16,743 nt of DNA from Nostoc sp. CHAB 5715 (GCF_020829685.1 NZ_JAIVFR010000026.1:1-16743); one strand, 5' to 3'. Numbered from the stretch's first letter, positions 1-7,744 are shown. Translations and numbers: made by a program. Notes: generated from the letters alone by a model not told the origin.

Positions 1-2771
1 GCTCCATTGTCTGCTAATACCCAAATTTCTTGTGATGTACCAAAGCTTGCAGTGGGTGAAGTGGCGATCGCATTATTGACCTGTACTCGCATTGCTTCTA
101 AACTTTCGTAGAAGTCGATGCCATCCTGGGCAGGATCAAAGGTGGTCGTTCCAGTTTCAATATTACCAGTCGTGTCGTTATCGATTACTGTAGTTGGGAT
201 GGTTCTGCCGCCATTACCTAGAATTGTGGCAGTTGGCAAAGCATTGCCACTGGAGAGTGTGACAATTGTAGAACTAGTAATTTCTGTTCTCGTCAGGTTA
301 TTTGCATTATTACCGGGACGAAACTCTGCGACTGTTCCAGTGACTAATATAGAATCGCCGACGGATACGGTTGGTGCTGATGAGGTGAAAACGAAAATAG
401 CTTCGGAAGTGCGATCGTCGCTATCTGGGTTGGGGTCTTGCAAGTAAAAACCATTACTTGCTGTAACCGTGACAATTCCCGCTACATTGCTGACGGTTTG
501 ACCTCTCAAGGATGAGATATGCCTCGTTCCCTGAATGTCGCTAATGCGAACGGATGGAGTTACTTCAAACACCGCAACCGTCTTACTGACTTCGTTCGTG
601 GTAACTAATAAAGGCTTGCCTGTGGGACTCTCAGCCGCCGAGACAAAGGTTAGCCCTTCGATCGCAATATCTTCGGGAGTATTGATATATTGAACGAAGC
701 TTGGCGCTTGCGGGTTTGTCACCTCGTAAACGATGACATCGCCAGTACGTTCTAAACCAATAAAAGAGTATGTGCGGTTATTGATGACTCCGATCGCTAC
801 GCCTTCGGGTTCAGGCCCTTTGTTATCGCTGCGGGTGTCAAAGGTTGCAGCTGTACCATCTGAGTTAAACAGAGTTGGTACTTTGGTTGCGGTGATTTGT
901 TCAAATTGGTCGCCACTGTCGAATATCTGATTACCGCTTGCATCCCAGATAGAAAAGGAACGTCCCCCAAATGCTTCGATGCGATCAAAATCTCCGTCTT
1001 TGTTAGTGTCTCCTGTGGCATTTGTAACTGTTAACCGTCCCAGGTTGGTGTTTTGCTTGAGGGTAGCCGCATTGGGAAAAACTGTTGGATCTAAAACATA
1101 TCCGGCTGCACCAACCCGGATTTCTTCGCTAAAACCAGTGTAGTCGCGGGAATCTCCTTCGTTGGCGGTGATGTAGTAAGTTTGTCCGTTGGTGGTGAAG
1201 CTAGCGATCGCATCGGGTTGATATAACCCAAACACTGGCACATTCCGAATATTGATCCCACCATCCTGATCGCTAGCATCTAATCCATTACCTGGGAGAT
1301 TGTGATTTTTCGCACCCAGAGGTAAAATGCTGGTGATGGTGGCGCTGGCAATATCTAGAATAGCGATCGCATTATTTTCTTGCAACGTAATCCGTGCAGT
1401 TTGACCATCTGGAGATACAGCAATATACTCTGGTTCTAAATCTTGTGCCACCGTTGAGCCGGGGCCAGTGATCCGCACGCCTGCGGCTTGGAGTGCGGCA
1501 ATCTGGCTATTGAAACTCGTAAATAAGGCTTGGGCAACGGTTGCACTGGCGACGCCACCAGAAATGTCAATAATGCTGACTGAACCTTCAGGATCTACTG
1601 AATTCGCTTGCCCGTAGCTGTTGGGTTCTCCTTCATTTGCTACTAATACCTTCGTGCCATCGGGCGTAAAGGTGAGCATGTCAGGTAATGCACCCACTGC
1701 TACGGAGTTTAAGAATGTGCCACTGGCGGCATTGTAAAAACTCACCTGTCCTGTCTGTTGGGCATTTGTGGTGGTGTTTTGAATGGCGTAGGCGACTGCG
1801 ACAATACCATTTTTCACCGCAACGCTGTTGGGAATAGCTTGTGTCCCTGCTCCCGGCGTAAATCCTGTTGTCAAAGAACCAGCCGAGGTTAGCGCCCCTA
1901 TATTGCTGACAGTATAAACTTCAACTATGCTGCCAGCAACCACAAACAGGCGATCGCTTCCAGAATCAAAGGCGGATATTTCGGCTCCATTAGTACTGGT
2001 GAAGCCACCAACTTTCTGCAAAAAGCTGGAGTTATTGTTGGTAATTGTAATATTTTGGGAAGTGGTGCTGCCCAGGATAATGCCTGCTTCAGTTCCTGAA
2101 TTCGTGTTGACGGATAAGTTGACTGTGGGATTTCCACTAGCGATCGCAAATGCTGTCAAGCTAAAAGGTATATCAGGAGCAGTACCATCAATACCTTGAT
2201 CGCCAGTACCGTCCTGTGTCTGCCAGTTAGCAGGATTGTTAATCAACGGGAGATATGAAGCGAAGTTTGCTTGTCCACTGCGAGAACCATTGTATGCAGC
2301 AATATCTACATCATCATCAACAGTGGATAAGTCAATGGCATTAGTGCCTGCTGTTAGTCCTGTGTTAGTTAAAACACCATTTGCAGTACTGAACCCACCA
2401 CTAGCGATCGCTGTGATAAAAGTGGGAGAGGTTGCATTTCCTTGATAGGCGTAGATAGTCTCGTCACTAGCAGCAATACCCCTGTTTGTACCCCGCCCAG
2501 TAACGCCAGTCGCTGCGTTTCCTGTGCTTGCAGTTATCGTTCCAGTTCCTATGTTGTCGATGCTGACAATTGTGCCTGCGGTTACTAAAGAAGTAGCACT
2601 CCAACTAAATGCACTCTCGTTTGTGTCAACCCAGGCAGTGCCATTCCACTCGTTATCCTCGAAAATAATTACTTCACCAGGGTTAATGTCAACGAGCGCC
2701 ACAAAAGCGATATTGTCATTTCCATCTGCATTAAAACCTACAAATGCGATATTTCCGGCTGCAAGTGCCAT
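1..2771 (-). CDS. Large secreted protein, N-terminal part: choice-of-anchor I domain plus YhcR-like OB fold (partial at window edge)
   Basis: The reading frame is open from ATG at 2771 to the window edge (923 codons), so the C-terminus is missing. AAGGA at 2778-2782, six bases upstream, supports this start. Residues 1-150 begin MALAAGNIAFVGFNADG, a beta-rich module I cannot name securely. From about 245 to 735 there is a propeller-like region with phrases such as FTPDGTKVLVANEGEPNSYG, AVSPDGQTARITLQENNA and YYITANEGDSRDY, typical of the choice-of-anchor I (esterase-like/phytase-like) family. From about 740, VRISDIQGTRHISSLRGQTV resembles the OB-fold DNA-binding segment of YhcR/ExeM-type extracellular nucleases, so an endonuclease/exonuclease/phosphatase domain may follow outside the window. 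There is no classical signal peptide. Large cyanobacterial proteins of this kind are often exported by type I secretion through C-terminal RTX repeats, which is inference here. Confidence 0.82.
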   Translation of the reverse strand, partial: MALAAGNIAFVGFNADGNDNIAFVALVDINPGEVIIFEDNEWNGTAWVDTNESAFSWSATSLVTAGTIVSIDNIGTGTITASTGNAATGVTGRGTNRGIAASDETIYAYQGNATSPTFITAIASGGFSTANGVLTNTGLTAGTNAIDLSTVDDDVDIAAYNGSRSGQANFASYLPLINNPANWQTQDGTGDQGIDGTAPDIPFSLTAFAIASGNPTVNLSVNTNSGTEAGIILGSTTSQNITITNNNSSFLQKVGGFTSTNGAEISAFDSGSDRLFVVAGSIVEVYTVSNIGALTSAGSLTTGFTPGAGTQAIPNSVAVKNGIVAVAYAIQNTTTNAQQTGQVSFYNAASGTFLNSVAVGALPDMLTFTPDGTKVLVANEGEPNSYGQANSVDPEGSVSIIDISGGVASATVAQALFTSFNSQIAALQAAGVRITGPGSTVAQDLEPEYIAVSPDGQTARITLQENNAIAILDIASATITSILPLGAKNHNLPGNGLDASDQDGGINIRNVPVFGLYQPDAIASFTTNGQTYYITANEGDSRDYTGFSEEIRVGAAGYVLDPTVFPNAATLKQNTNLGRLTVTNATGDTNKDGDFDRIEAFGGRSFSIWDASGNQIFDSGDQFEQITATKVPTLFNSDGTAATFDTRSDNKGPEPEGVAIGVINNRTYSFIGLERTGDVIVYEVTNPQAPSFVQYINTPEDIAIEGLTFVSAAESPTGKPLLVTTNEVSKTVAVFEVTPSVRISDIQGTRHISSLRGQTVSNVAGIVTVTASNGFYLQDPNPDSDDRTSEAIFVFTSSAPTVSVGDSILVTGTVAEFRPGNNANNLTRTEITSSTIVTLSSGNALPTATILGNGGRTIPTTVIDNDTTGNIETGTTTFDPAQDGIDFYESLEAMRVQVNNAIATSPTASFGTSQEIWVLADNG

Positions 2772-3062
2772 AAATTTTCCTTAGAAGTTGTTTTCACGAT
2801 TTATACTGACAACACCATTGATCCGGGTATTACAGGCTTTGGTTTGAAAGTTTTAAAAAATCAACCAAATACATAGGTAATAAAAAATGATGCCTACGGT
2901 GGTATACGCACTTTTGAATGAAGCTAGTTACCTTACGTTTAAGAAAGACTTGAAAATTTGCTAATCAAGAATAATCTATCGCCGAAGTAAAATCTATCAA
3001 AATTTGATTACCATACACATGAAACTATTTACACATTCAAGAACCGAAGAATAAAAGAGGTG
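2772..3062. other. Intergenic spacer without a recognised gene
   Basis: This AT-rich spacer lies upstream of the minus-strand gene starting at 2771 and should hold its promoter and 5' leader. I could not pick a convincing -35/-10 pair, and no open frame carries a plausible ribosome binding site. The 21-bp-array element begins at its right-hand end. Confidence 0.5.
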
Positions 3063-3334
3063 TCTTAGTACAGCATTTCATTAATTCGTAGCGAATTAAA
3101 TTTGGCAATGCCAATGCATAGACTGACAATGCCAATGCATAGACTAACAATGCCAATGCATCGACTAACAATGCCAATGCATCGACTGACAATGCCAATG
3201 CATCGACTAACAATGCCAATGCATCGGCTAACAATGCCAATGCATCGACTAACAATGCCAATGCATCGGCTAACAATGCCAATGCGTCTCCTTGCATTAA
3301 AAACGTTACGATTTTACGCAAAGCTGTACTTAGT
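3063..3334. mobile_element. Repeat element copy 1: MITE-like flanks around a 21-bp tandem array
   Basis: The left end reads TCTTAGTACAGC and the right end GCTGTACTTAGT, which are inverted repeats of each other at 11 of 12 positions. Inside, a left flank (CATTAATTCGTAGC...) and a right flank (CATTAAAAACGTTACG...) enclose the 21-bp array at 3107-3290. Both flanks recur in opposite orientation at 16369-16597, which is what defines this as an element and not a simple satellite. It encodes no transposase, so any movement would need enzymes supplied elsewhere. Function is unknown. Confidence 0.75.
3107..3290. repeat. 21-bp tandem array, eight full copies plus a partial ninth
   Basis: The unit starts AATGCCAATGCATCG and ends ACTAAC or GCTAAC. 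Full copies begin at 3107, 3128, 3149, 3170, 3191, 3212, 3233 and 3254, and a partial copy begins at 3275. Variation is confined to a few positions (AGACT/CGACT/CGGCT, GAC/AAC). Because 21 is a multiple of three and the unit lacks stops in several frames, long repetitive frames appear on both strands (heptads MPMHRLT on plus and DALALLV on minus). I do not annotate these as genes. Confidence 0.9.
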
Positions 3335-3460
3335 AAAACAAATACATGCTTTGGTAGTATTAATCCATATTCAGCAACTTAAAATTATCTCAGCAACATT
3401 AAGAAACCGCTAGCAAAAGGTTAAAACAACAAATATTTGCGATGCATTTCCTCTATCCAT

Positions 3461-3486
3461 AAAAAAGGCGGACAAGATGCCCGCTT
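3461..3486 (-). terminator. Rho-independent terminator of the COP23-domain gene
   Basis: Read on the minus strand, GCGGGC-ATCTT-GTCCGC forms a six-pair stem (one G-T pair) followed directly by C and a run of six T. It lies 43 bases beyond the stop codon at 3529. Confidence 0.7.
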
Positions 3487-3528
3487 CACAATCAGTAGTT
3501 GGATATTTTTATTGAAAGCCACTATTGC

Positions 3529-4305
3529 CTACCGGAACTTACGAGGATTTAAGCGAACAGAGTTAGGCTGAGACTGACGACGAATTGCTACTCCATTGCG
3601 GAGATTTCTAGCGGTACCTCCATCTTTGCGATCGAGGAAAGGTTTAAGATTAATCCCACTTCTCGATGAACTAACCCGATTATTGCCACCGCCTAGAAGT
3701 GTGCGTCCTAAATTATATAATTCATTAGCTCCACTACTGCGATCGCCATAAGTGTTAACGGCTATAGTCTGTTGTCCACTGTCAGCAGTAGTCAAGTTCT
3801 GAAAAATACTATTACGGATAACAACAGGATCTTTTCCAGGAGGTACTGTCAGCACAATTCTACAGGTTGGGTTAGCTTCTGTTGTGACACAGACAATATT
3901 TTCGTTATTTTCGACAGATGTCTGAAGTTCTTGTAAGCCATCTGGGCGATAAAGTTCTAAACGACTGGCAATTGCTGTACAACGCCTTTGTGCATCCCAA
4001 CCACCGCCCAAAGTCGCAGGCGCAGCCCAAGCGAAGTATTGGCCTGGTTGACTTTGTGGCTGATACATAACGGTGTATTGACCATTGTAAGTCTGACAGG
4101 TAAACCGAGTTGTACCGTCAGGTGAGGGTGAAGGTGGTATCCCTGTTGATGTGTCTATTGGTACTGATGACCCATCTGATGGTACTGTTGGTACGACAAC
4201 CCCATCGCCAGTAGAGTCATATTGCGCCATTGCTACGGAATTGCCCAGACACAAAGATAAGCCAAGACTACCCAAAGATATCAATCGAAGCAGTTGTGAT
4301 GGCAT
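3529..4305 (-). CDS. COP23-domain exported protein
   Basis: This 258-residue protein has an N-terminal signal peptide (basic start, then LISLGSLGLSLCLG, with likely cleavage after AMAQ at about residue 28). A Pro/Ser/Thr/Gly linker runs to about 65. The core (about 66-160) contains RFTCQTYNGQYTVMYQP, a W...GGW segment, RRCTAIASRLELY, ENNENIVCVT and an IVLTVPPGKDP stretch, with paired cysteines. This pattern matches the COP23 domain, named after a circadian-oscillating membrane protein of Cyanothece. The biochemical role of the domain is unknown. The C-terminal 60 residues are basic and low in complexity. The start is well supported: GGAGG at 4313-4317 lies seven bases before the ATG. A terminator follows, so it is probably monocistronic. 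Confidence 0.82.
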   Translation of the reverse strand: MPSQLLRLISLGSLGLSLCLGNSVAMAQYDSTGDGVVVPTVPSDGSSVPIDTSTGIPPSPSPDGTTRFTCQTYNGQYTVMYQPQSQPGQYFAWAAPATLGGGWDAQRRCTAIASRLELYRPDGLQELQTSVENNENIVCVTTEANPTCRIVLTVPPGKDPVVIRNSIFQNLTTADSGQQTIAVNTYGDRSSGANELYNLGRTLLGGGNNRVSSSRSGINLKPFLDRKDGGTARNLRNGVAIRRQSQPNSVRLNPRKFR

Positions 4306-4312
4306 AAATCAT

Positions 4313-4317
4313 CCTCC
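4313..4317 (-). promoter_or_regulatory. Ribosome binding site GGAGG
   Basis: A perfect Shine-Dalgarno core seven bases upstream of the ATG at 4305 fixes the start of the COP23-domain gene. Confidence 0.8.
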
Positions 4318-4385
4318 AGTAGAAATAGGTAGGGAACTGATAGTTTAAGTGACGAATAATTCTATGTTTTGATTCATCAAAAACG

Positions 4386-6020
4386 CTATTTTTTTTCCTC
4401 TCTTGTTTTCTTCTCTTCGAGTAGCTTTTTCACCCGTGCTTGAATTTCTAGATGACGCGCCACTCCTTCATAGGCGTAACGGTTGTAGCTACTACGGGTA
4501 ATCAGGTTTTCTAAATAACTAACTCGCTCATTACCGCCTGGGTGCGAAGATAACCAACTAGGAGGAGCATTTTTTTGCTGTTTTTCTAGCGTCACCATTA
4601 AGTTACGCAAACCATCAGCAGCGTAGCCAGTGGCAACAATTAGGCGTGTGCCGAGATTATCTGCCTGACGTTCCATGTCGCGGCCGTAACTGAGTGCAAA
4701 AAGTTGACCGATAGTGCCGCCCAGAGGTAGATATTGAGTAACGTTAGAGATTAGGTTGCCTTGGCTAACTAATTGAAAACCGTGGGATAAAACTACATGG
4801 GATAATTCATGACCGATTAAGCCAGCTAATTCTGCTTCGGAATTAGTTTTAGCGATCGCACCCGCATTAATAAAAATTTTACCCCCAGGTAATGCAAAGG
4901 CGTTAAGGCTTTCCTCTGGAATCACAAAGAATTCGTATTTAAACTCGTCCCGTCCTCCTACCTTCGCCAATTTCTGCCCAATTTCATTGACGTATGCCAA
5001 AATAGGTTCGTCTATAATTACACTCAACTGTTTTTTTGCTTGCTTTGCCACCGACTCACCTATGGCTTGTTCACCTTGTAACAGCATGATGGTAGAGTCA
5101 AGGGCAGAAAACGGCCCAAGCAGACTACCAGTGACGGCGTAACCTAAAGCACCTGTAATAATATTACCGATGACATTGCCTCTAATTTCTCCTTGTGTAT
5201 AAGATTTGTAACGTTTCAGATTTTCCTCTGCTAGTTTTGTAAACTCAGGCGCTTGGGGATCTTTAGGGTTGAGAATAGCAAATTGACGCGCCGCCAAGGA
5301 CGCTTCCATCCATTTTTTATCAGCAGCTAGGGCTGTAACTCTAGCTTTAATTAATTCTGGTTGGTCTGGATACAGCGAAGAAGCCCGTTCTAATATATCT
5401 AATGCTTCTTTAGTGCGATCGTATTGTTTCAATACTTCAGCATATCGGATATGACCAGGGATAAATTCCGGATATTGCTCAACTAATAGTTGCAGAGGTA
5501 CTAAAGTTTTTGTTTGCAATTTTTGTGCTATTCCCGCCTCTGATTCTCGCCAGTAGACTTTACCTCCTGGGGATAGTTGCGTGGGGTCGAGTATGGCAGC
5601 TTTACGCTGTTGATTATCTGATGTTTTAGCAAAAGGCTGCTTAACTTCGCGGTAAATTTTTTCCGCCTCTGGGATTTGTCCCGCCAGATAAAGTCTATCC
5701 GCTTCTATAAATTTTAGCTGACGGGTGATTTCTTCCGGGCTGAGTGGGGGTTCTGGTGCCGATTCTGGCTTTTTCGGTTCGGAAACTTCAGGGGTGGGTT
5801 TTGGTGCTTCTGGCGTTGATGAACGTTGCAGCGCTTCCCGTAACTTTTGGACTTTAGTTGTTTCTGAACTGGGCTTTGTCGTTTCAATAGTGGTAGAGGC
5901 AGCAGGTTCTTGTCCCAGAAGGGGTGAAGTTGGCTGCGTCAGGATTATCAAAATTGATGTAGCAGCTGAAAGTAATATCCACTTCCAGGCTGGCAGTAAA
6001 GACTTCCAGATTCGTTTCAT
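4386..6020 (-). CDS. M48-family metalloprotease with N-terminal TPR region
   Basis: The protein is 544 residues from the ATG at 6020. A basic N-terminus and a hydrophobic stretch (WILLSAATSILIIL) give a signal peptide or membrane anchor, followed by a Pro/Glu-rich linker. TPR-like helices occupy roughly 100-270 (EADRLYLAGQIPEAEKIY; AEVLKQYDRTKEALDILERA). The peptidase domain lies at about 330-520. The zinc motif HELSH is at residues 404-408, and the third ligand is probably E450 in ERQAD. The family resembles BepA/YfgC-type periplasmic proteases that handle outer-membrane protein quality, but substrate and partners cannot be read here. The frame extends upstream to a TTG at 6068, but the ATG starts a better signal peptide. 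Neither has a strong ribosome binding site. Confidence 0.88.
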   Translation of the reverse strand: MKRIWKSLLPAWKWILLSAATSILIILTQPTSPLLGQEPAASTTIETTKPSSETTKVQKLREALQRSSTPEAPKPTPEVSEPKKPESAPEPPLSPEEITRQLKFIEADRLYLAGQIPEAEKIYREVKQPFAKTSDNQQRKAAILDPTQLSPGGKVYWRESEAGIAQKLQTKTLVPLQLLVEQYPEFIPGHIRYAEVLKQYDRTKEALDILERASSLYPDQPELIKARVTALAADKKWMEASLAARQFAILNPKDPQAPEFTKLAEENLKRYKSYTQGEIRGNVIGNIITGALGYAVTGSLLGPFSALDSTIMLLQGEQAIGESVAKQAKKQLSVIIDEPILAYVNEIGQKLAKVGGRDEFKYEFFVIPEESLNAFALPGGKIFINAGAIAKTNSEAELAGLIGHELSHVVLSHGFQLVSQGNLISNVTQYLPLGGTIGQLFALSYGRDMERQADNLGTRLIVATGYAADGLRNLMVTLEKQQKNAPPSWLSSHPGGNERVSYLENLITRSSYNRYAYEGVARHLEIQARVKKLLEEKKTREEKK

Positions 6021-6188
6021 GCTTGGGTCCACGTATGCAAAAGGCTCTTTTTTAAATTTTATGAGCAATTAGCAAAATACGCATATAGCGATGTATTTTT
6101 GTGAGACATTACGCCAACCGCGAACTGTTTGGTGATGCACCCCAGCACTTATTTGTTTAAACTGAGTCACTCAAATACTTGAAAATTT

Positions 6189-6300
6189 GGCGTTGCTGAA
6201 TTGAAGTATGAATCTGGATGTAGAGACGTAGCACTGCTACGTCTCTACAAGGATTTTGGTATCATGCAAAATCATTTTCATACATGGAATCAGCAACGCC
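6189..6300. mobile_element. Small MITE-like element with an 8-bp target-site duplication
   Basis: Terminal inverted repeats GGCGTTGCTGA (6189-6199) and TCAGCAACGCC (6290-6300) are perfect. They extend imperfectly inward (TATGAA at the left, TTCATA at the right). The element is flanked on both sides by the direct repeat GAAAATTT (6181-6188 and 6301-6308), the expected footprint of a transposition event. The middle carries the hairpin at 6220-6248. At 112 bp it has no coding capacity. It sits between the Uma2 gene and the M48 gene. Confidence 0.75.
6220..6248. repeat. Hairpin inside the MITE-like element
   Basis: GTAGAGACGTAGC and GCTACGTCTCTAC form a 13-bp perfect stem around a three-base loop. 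The motif GTAGAGACG...CGTCTCTAC resembles repeats seen across Nostocales genomes and reappears in altered form at 7668-7704 and 12743-12762. Confidence 0.8.
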
Positions 6301-6320
6301 GAAAATTTTGTCTATATATG

Positions 6321-7088
6321 CTATAGCAAATTATTTGGATCAATACCTTGAGATTGTAAATAGGCAATTAGCCGTTCTTTTTGCTGGCGTTCCTGTTCGG
6401 CACGCTGGCGTTCCTGTTCGGCACGCTGGCGTTCCTGTTCAATTTGTTCTACTGCCCAAAGCAACAAATTACCTGCCTCATCCCACCAGCGCAACCAGTA
6501 ACCAGTTCTAGCTTCTTTTGTTCCTTGCCAAGTTCCCAGAAATAAACCCATTGAATCAATCCAATGACGACCATTTTCATCAGGTTGCTTTAACTCGTAG
6601 CGGCTGTTTTCGAGTTGATAAAATTCTAATAAACCGCCATTTGGGTCAAAAATTACGTAAATTGGGACTTGAAGAATCTGCTCATAAAAAAACCATTTTC
6701 CTGGTGGATAGGTTCGCTTAAAAGAGTATTCTCCACCCTCCTTGTCAGATAGAAATTCCATCACAATTGCCGGAATATTACCCTCTAAATTGGGTGTATA
6801 GCTTTTGCGTTCTCCTAAAACTTGATTTACCGATGGCACATAAACCCAGTCGGGTGCTTTAGCTACAAATTGCCCGTTTATCGTTGCACAAAGTCCAAAA
6901 TTCGAGGCTATCAACATCTGCGGTTGGATGAAACCACTTATCTCAAGGCTTTCGCGCAAAGCACCAGCTAATAGTGGCTGACCTGTATTTTCCACTGGTT
7001 CATCCTCTAGGTGAAAATCTACGGGCAACGCTTCCCAAGATATTATCAGTTCTGTTGAAGATTTGGTTTCACCGAGTTGGGTTGTCAT
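6321..7088 (-). CDS. Uma2-family PD-(D/E)XK nuclease-fold protein
   Basis: This is a 255-residue member of the Uma2 family, which is strongly expanded in cyanobacteria, has a restriction-endonuclease-like fold and is of largely unknown function. The core motif is present: PD at 79-80 in KAPDWVYVP, E111 in AIVMEFLSD, and a basic residue near 124 (FKR). The typical VPIYVIFDPNGG strand follows. The tail (about 212-245) is a charged coiled coil of heptads EQERQRA, encoded by a 21-bp tandem repeat at 6383-6440. The ATG at 7088 has AAGGGG (7094-7099) five bases upstream. A GTG at 7094 overlaps that site and is less likely. Proteins of this group occur in many copies per genome and are often mobile. 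Confidence 0.88.
   Translation of the reverse strand: MTTQLGETKSSTELIISWEALPVDFHLEDEPVENTGQPLLAGALRESLEISGFIQPQMLIASNFGLCATINGQFVAKAPDWVYVPSVNQVLGERKSYTPNLEGNIPAIVMEFLSDKEGGEYSFKRTYPPGKWFFYEQILQVPIYVIFDPNGGLLEFYQLENSRYELKQPDENGRHWIDSMGLFLGTWQGTKEARTGYWLRWWDEAGNLLLWAVEQIEQERQRAEQERQRAEQERQQKERLIAYLQSQGIDPNNLL
6383..6440 (-). repeat. In-gene 21-bp tandem repeat encoding coiled-coil heptads
   Basis: Two full units (6383-6403 and 6404-6424) and a partial third encode the repeated heptad RAEQERQ on the minus strand. Being in frame, unit gain or loss would change only the length of the coiled coil. Confidence 0.85.
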
Positions 7089-7099
7089 AAACACCCCTT

Positions 7100-7203
7100 T
7101 TTATTGATTTGTCTTTATTTTATGGGCGATCGCAGTTATCTTACAACGTCGCCGTTTGGAATGCGATGCCTGCGACGGGTTACGCCAACGCACAGGATTA
7201 AAA
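7100..7203. other. Spacer upstream of the Uma2 gene
   Basis: It contains one HIP1 palindrome and a GC-rich stretch (ATGCGATGCCTGCGACGG...TACGCC) resembling dispersed Nostocales intergenic repeats. No gene was found. Confidence 0.4.
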
Positions 7204-7233
7204 AACAAAAAACCCCGGCGAAACTAGCCGAGG
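7204..7233 (-). terminator. Rho-independent terminator downstream of psb34
   Basis: On the minus strand CCTCGGC (7233-7227) and GCCGGGG (7219-7213) form a seven-pair stem around a seven-base loop, followed by TTTTTTG. It lies about 60 bases after the psb34 stop. Confidence 0.8.
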
Positions 7234-7290
7234 TCAGAGAGAGAGGTACGAATGACGATGAGATACAGCGATACCAAAATCTAAAAAATC

Positions 7291-7461
7291 TTAGCTAACG
7301 CTAAAACCAACCAAAACTAAAGTTGTGACTATTAAAGTCGCAAAAACACCCTGTAAAACGTATTTACGTTGTTCCCAAATTGCTGGGTACTCGGCGTAGT
7401 ACATCTTGGGTTCAGCTGGGTAGTTATTGAGAACGCCGTCTTCGTTAGTGGTGGTATACAT
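7291..7461 (-). CDS. psb34: Photosystem II assembly factor Psb34 (Ssl1498 family)
   Basis: This 56-residue protein has a soluble N-terminus (MYTTTNEDGVLNNYPAEP), the segment AEYPAIWEQRKYVLQG and one C-terminal transmembrane helix (about 35-55) ending GFSVS. This is the pattern of the Ssl1498 light-harvesting-like family, now called Psb34. Psb34 binds CP47-containing photosystem II assembly intermediates and influences attachment of high-light-inducible proteins. It lacks the chlorophyll-binding ExxNxR motif of true HLIPs. The start at ATG 7461 matches family length, although the frame stays open to 7524. A weak purine-rich site (AAGAGA) precedes it. It has its own promoter and terminator, so it is a monocistronic thylakoid-protein gene. 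Confidence 0.85.
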   Translation of the reverse strand: MYTTTNEDGVLNNYPAEPKMYYAEYPAIWEQRKYVLQGVFATLIVTTLVLVGFSVS

Positions 7462-7485
7462 AGTTTTTTCTCTTTTTTGTTTGCT

Positions 7486-7503
7486 TATGTAACTAAATTT
7501 AAC
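7486..7503 (-). promoter_or_regulatory. Candidate HLR1 box (RpaB site) at the psb34 promoter
   Basis: The minus strand reads GTTAAATT-TA-GTTACATA, two direct half-sites separated by two bases. The HLR1 consensus bound by the high-light response regulator RpaB is (G/T)TTACA(A/T)(A/T), two bases, then the same half-site again. This candidate has one mismatch, in the first half-site. It overlaps the -10 box and start region, a repressing position. Binding is inference. Confidence 0.5.
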
Positions 7504-7524
7504 AATATTGTTACAAAACGTCAA
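7496..7524 (-). promoter_or_regulatory. Sigma70-type promoter of psb34
   Basis: On the minus strand the -35 box is TTGACG (7524-7519) and the -10 box is TAAATT (7501-7496), separated by exactly 17 bp. Transcription should start near 7489. Two inverted repeats sit on it: GTCAAG-AGGA-CTTGAC (7520-7535) over the -35 box, and TAACAATATTGTTA in the spacer. Confidence 0.6.
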
Positions 7525-7667
7525 GAGGACTTGACAAAAAAAGGCTGATGATTTTAATAAAAGTTACTTATCAGGCATAGGGGATTTAGGCGAAGCTGCT
7601 CCAGCCGCCGAAAGCGCCATATATTACGCAATTTTTTAAATCGCAAAATCTAAAATGGTATAAAAGA

Positions 7668-7704
7668 GTAGAAACACGTTAGTGTAGCGATTTCGCGTCT
7701 CTAC
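7668..7704. repeat. Imperfect Nostocales-type hairpin
   Basis: GTAGAAACACG and CGCGTCTCTAC pair imperfectly around TTAGTGTAGCGATTT. It is a relative of the hairpins at 6220 and 12743, and lies downstream of the dgcN-like gene in a spacer (7525-7744) that otherwise holds only the psb34 upstream region and no further gene. Confidence 0.6.
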
Positions 7705-7744
7705 TAGTAATCGTATTTAGCACTCCATCTGTTGCAATCATTAT

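Noticed and set aside
118..2784. Several plus-strand frames of 60-110 codons
   Set aside because: They lie opposite the long continuous minus-strand frame and are rich in Val, Leu and Pro, as expected of antisense shadows.
3107..3290. CRISPR array
   Set aside because: Units are contiguous with no unique spacers, the period is only 21 bp, and no cas gene is nearby.
3037..3321. Minus-strand frame rich in DALALLV heptads, looking like an amphipathic coiled coil
   Set aside because: It is the reverse reading of the 21-bp array. There is no ribosome binding site, and other frames across the array are equally open.
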